Assembly (NCBI GenBank): GCA_003535475.1
Contig: DOHC01000061.1
Location: forward strand, 363 to 8,126
Reading direction: 5' to 3'
Origin: Nitrospiraceae bacterium
GTDB lineage: Bacteria; Nitrospirota; Thermodesulfovibrionia; Thermodesulfovibrionales; UBA1546
DNA length: 7,764 nucleotides
A model generated the notes under the pieces. That model was given only the letters and a program-made list of their open reading frames with translations. It was not told the DNA's origin and ran no database searches. Of the stretch, positions 6,176-7,764 are shown piece by piece. The translations under genes were made by a program, and so were the position numbers. Numbering within the stretch: the first letter of the stretch is position 1; every line of letters begins with the position of its first letter.

Positions 6176-6864
6176 AAAAAGTTATAAGTTGCAAGTTGAA
6201 AGTTAAAAGTTTTTTTAGAATGAAATCGTCTATTGCCTATTCTGTAGCCCTTATTGCTTTTTCACTTTTAACTCTTAACTTTTCGCTATTCACTGCCTTT
6301 GCCGCTGATGATGAGGTTGCAAGAATTCAGGAGGCTTACAGGAATATAAGCGATATGAAAGCCGGCTTTGTCCAGAAGAACTATATGAAAGATCTTGGCA
6401 GGACAGACACATACAAAGGCATCCTTTTTATAAAGAGGCCTTCAAAGATGAAATGGGAATACAAGGGTGATAAGCCGCAGGAAATTATAATAAATAACGA
6501 TAAGATTCTGATATATAAAAAGGCGGAGAAACAGGCGTTCAAAAGCGCTTTCAGCAGGCAGACATACGGCCAGGCTCCTGTTGCCCTGCTGAGCGGGTTT
6601 GGGAAGGTAAGGGAGGAATTCAACATAACCAAAAAAAATAAAAAACTGGTTCTTGTCCCTAAAAATCCCATGGGCAGTATTGTTTCCGTGGAGATAGAAA
6701 CATCCGATGAAGGCTTTCCTATAAAATCTTTTATAATAAATGATATGCGCTCAAACAGGATTGAGATACAGCTTAAGGATGTAGAGATAAACACCGGGAT
6801 TAAAGATGCAGCCTTTGATTTTTCTTTGCCTGAAGGAGTGAACATCTATGAGCATAATTTTTAA
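6172..6864 (+). CDS. lolA: Outer-membrane lipoprotein carrier protein LolA
   Basis: LolA is the periplasmic chaperone that takes mature lipoproteins from the LolCDE transporter and ferries them to the outer membrane. The 230-residue precursor has a basic N-region (1-18) and a hydrophobic core (about 20-43), with probable cleavage after AFA at 42-44, before ADDEVARIQ. The mature part follows the family pattern: DMKAGFVQKN (61-70), then YKGILFIKRPSKMKWEY (81-97), the conserved strand-Arg-Pro-Trp signature, then IIINNDKILIYKK (105-117) and DAAFDFSLPEG (212-222) near the end. The frame begins at GTG, coupled to ftsK by a 4-nt overlap. The first 40 codons contain a heptad-repeat palindrome, giving a longer and more basic N-region than usual. 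A start at ATG 6220 would leave a shorter signal peptide but lacks a ribosome site. The family call rests on motif pattern; identity to well-known LolA proteins looks low. Confidence 0.87.
   Translation: MKKVISCKLKVKSFFRMKSSIAYSVALIAFSLLTLNFSLFTAFAADDEVARIQEAYRNISDMKAGFVQKNYMKDLGRTDTYKGILFIKRPSKMKWEYKGDKPQEIIINNDKILIYKKAEKQAFKSAFSRQTYGQAPVALLSGFGKVREEFNITKKNKKLVLVPKNPMGSIVSVEIETSDEGFPIKSFIINDMRSNRIEIQLKDVEINTGIKDAAFDFSLPEGVNIYEHNF
6186..6283. repeat. Heptad-periodic palindromic repeat inside lolA's signal-peptide region
   Basis: The left arm (6186-6213) is four tandem 7-nt units of the form AAGTTNN. The right side has complementary AACTCTT and AACTTTT units at 6270-6283, also at 7-nt period. 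The best arm pairing is 6193-6210 with 6264-6281, 16 of 18 positions, including a perfect 10-bp match (AGTTAAAAGT with ACTTTTAACT) across a 53-nt spacer. The arms encode roughly residues 5-14 and 31-37 of the LolA precursor. The layout resembles a degenerate palindromic repeat element captured in frame, but copy number elsewhere cannot be judged from one window. Confidence 0.55.
6833..6838 (+). promoter_or_regulatory. Shine-Dalgarno for the TPR gene inside lolA
   Basis: AAGGAG lies 9 nt before the ATG at 6848, within the last lolA codons. It supports independent or coupled initiation of the overlapping downstream gene. Confidence 0.7.
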
Positions 6865-7594
6865 GGCTCTCAAAAAAGCGGAGGAAGAATCAAGGGTTGA
6901 GAGCGCACCTGTCAAAAAAATCCAGGCTTACCACTTCACGAATAAAAGGGTATTGGGTATAATTGCTGCTGTTCTTGCCGTAGTTGTTGGGTTTGCGCTT
7001 GTCGGACTTTATTGGCTTCAGAAAAGACCTACTTTAAAACCTTCTGTAAAGACTGAACCAAAAGTTACAACTGTTCAACCTAAGACCGCTGCTGAGCCTG
7101 TTAAGAAAAAAGAACCGCCGGTTGCTGTTGCCCCTGATACAGCAAAGACTCATGAAGATGCGATAAAGCATATCAGGGATAAAAAATATTCTGATGCAGA
7201 AGGCATTCTCAGGAAGGCAATTCTTACAAAGCCCGGCGATGCGATGATGCACAATCACCTTGGGATTGCATTAAGAAATCAGGGCAAATACAAAGAGGCG
7301 TTAAAAGCTTACGAGAAAGCCCTTCAGCTCAAGCCTGATTATTACGAGGCTATGAATAATTTAGCTGTGACTTATGAGATGCTTGAGGACAAAAAGAAGT
7401 CAAAGCTTTTTTATAAAAAGGCTCTCTCTCTGCAGCCCTCCTATGCTGAGGCGCATTTGAACTATGGCCTGCTCCTTGAGGCTGAAGGAGACAGCCTGAC
7501 AGCGGAGAACCACTATCAGCAATTTCTTACTCTTTCATCCGATGAAGCTTTGAAAAACAAAGTCAAAGAGCGGCTTAAAGGATTAAAGAAGTAG
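6848..7594 (+). CDS. Membrane-anchored TPR protein with GspB-like N-terminus
   Basis: The 248 residues fall into four parts. The N-terminus MSIIFKALKKAEEESR resembles the conserved cytoplasmic start of GspB-type secretion accessory proteins (MSxIxxALKKAE) and, more loosely, MshN. One transmembrane helix spans about 34-57. A Pro/Lys/Val/Thr-rich linker (60-98) looks like a TonB- or GspB-type periplasm-spanning spacer. The C-terminus has about four TPR units (near 101-131, 132-165, 166-199 and 200-233); the clearest are ALRNQGKYKEALKAYEKALQLKP (141-163) and the next repeat, ending in ALSLQPSYAEAHLNYGLLLEAEG. The likely topology is N-in with the TPRs in the periplasm. It overlaps lolA by 17 nt with a good ribosome site. 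A role as scaffold for a type II secretion or type IV pilus system is inference; no such genes are in view. I give no gene symbol. Confidence 0.85.
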   Translation: MSIIFKALKKAEEESRVESAPVKKIQAYHFTNKRVLGIIAAVLAVVVGFALVGLYWLQKRPTLKPSVKTEPKVTTVQPKTAAEPVKKKEPPVAVAPDTAKTHEDAIKHIRDKKYSDAEGILRKAILTKPGDAMMHNHLGIALRNQGKYKEALKAYEKALQLKPDYYEAMNNLAVTYEMLEDKKKSKLFYKKALSLQPSYAEAHLNYGLLLEAEGDSLTAENHYQQFLTLSSDEALKNKVKERLKGLKK

Positions 7595-7603
7595 ATTTGT
7601 TTT

Positions 7604-7626
7604 TCACTGATACTGAAATCAGGTGA
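7604..7626. other. Imperfect inverted repeat just after the TPR gene
   Basis: TCACTGAT (7604-7611) pairs with ATCA-G-GTGA (7618-7626), an 8-bp stem with a single bulged G and a 6-nt loop, starting 9 nt after the stop codon. A T-run lies before rather than after it on the plus strand, so it is a poor intrinsic terminator. It could still protect the mRNA 3' end or be an operator. Confidence 0.35.
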
Positions 7627-7689
7627 CTTATCTATTTGAAATGCCTTTTTAGGAAGCTGTGTCTGTCTTTCGGCAATATTAAACTATCT

Positions 7690-7719
7690 TTGTTAAAGTG
7701 CAGATGTTAGTGTTATATA
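7690..7719 (+). promoter_or_regulatory. Possible rightward promoter near the window end
   Basis: TTGTTA (7690-7695) and the extended -10-like TGTTATATA (7711-7719) are separated by 18 nt in an AT-rich stretch. This would serve a gene beginning at or beyond the right edge. The rest of 7595-7764 contains no open frame I can support. An ATG at 7745 continues to the edge but is too short to judge. Confidence 0.35.
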
Positions 7720-7764
7720 TTATATTAAGCTCTTACAAATTCTCATGCGGGGCTATCCGCTCCA

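Noticed and set aside
7604..7626. Intrinsic terminator for the operon
   Set aside because: The stem has a bulge and is not followed by a T-run on the plus strand, nor would it have one when read on the minus strand. Kept only as an inverted repeat.
1..7764. CRISPR array, tRNA, rRNA, transposase or integrase
   Set aside because: No spaced direct repeats, cloverleaf-like segments, DDE or recombinase motifs, or attachment-site repeats were seen on either strand.

Overview
The window looks like an ordinary stretch of core chromosome from a Gram-negative (diderm) bacterium of moderate GC. All six genes read rightward, gaps are short or negative, and I see no insertion sequence, CRISPR array, tRNA or rRNA. 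LolA implies an outer membrane. RNase J, RtcB, a c-type cytochrome and a GspB-like/TPR protein together, with frequent AGA/AGG arginine and ATA isoleucine codons, suggest a Nitrospirota (Thermodesulfovibrio-like) or Desulfobacterota-type lineage. This placement is inference, not a marker-based call.

Layout. (1) Positions 1-1139 hold the C-terminal four-fifths of the RNA ligase RtcB, whose N-terminus lies left of the window. (2) After 22 bp, RNase J occupies 1162-2817, preceded by a TGnTATAAT box only 8 nt from its ATG and no Shine-Dalgarno sequence. (3) An 84-bp gap leads to a small exported haem protein of the cytochrome c'/c556 type at 2902-3324, which has a strong AGGAGG site. (4) After 32 bp, a second TGnTATAAT-N8-ATG start opens a tight four-gene run: uppP (3357-4124), ftsK (4109-6175), lolA (6172-6864) and a membrane-anchored TPR protein (6848-7594). 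Neighbours overlap by 16, 4 and 17 nt, so the run is probably one translationally coupled operon. (5) The last 170 bp contain no gene I can support, only an imperfect inverted repeat and a possible rightward promoter.

Functionally there are two themes: RNA repair and turnover on the left (RtcB, RNase J), and cell envelope and division on the right (undecaprenyl-phosphate recycling, chromosome segregation at the septum, lipoprotein transport, and a protein shaped like a secretion or pilus accessory factor). The cytochrome sits between them, apparently as its own unit.

Three observations go beyond routine annotation. First, rnj and uppP have identical start architecture (extended -10, 8 nt, ATG, in-frame stop inside the -10 box), which predicts leaderless or nearly leaderless mRNAs. 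Second, the lolA signal-peptide region is built over a heptad-periodic palindrome (AAGTTNN units answered by AACTNTT units about 50 nt later), which looks like a repeat element domesticated as coding sequence. Third, the TPR protein carries a GspB-like N-terminus. I did not find evidence for a wholly new multi-gene system.
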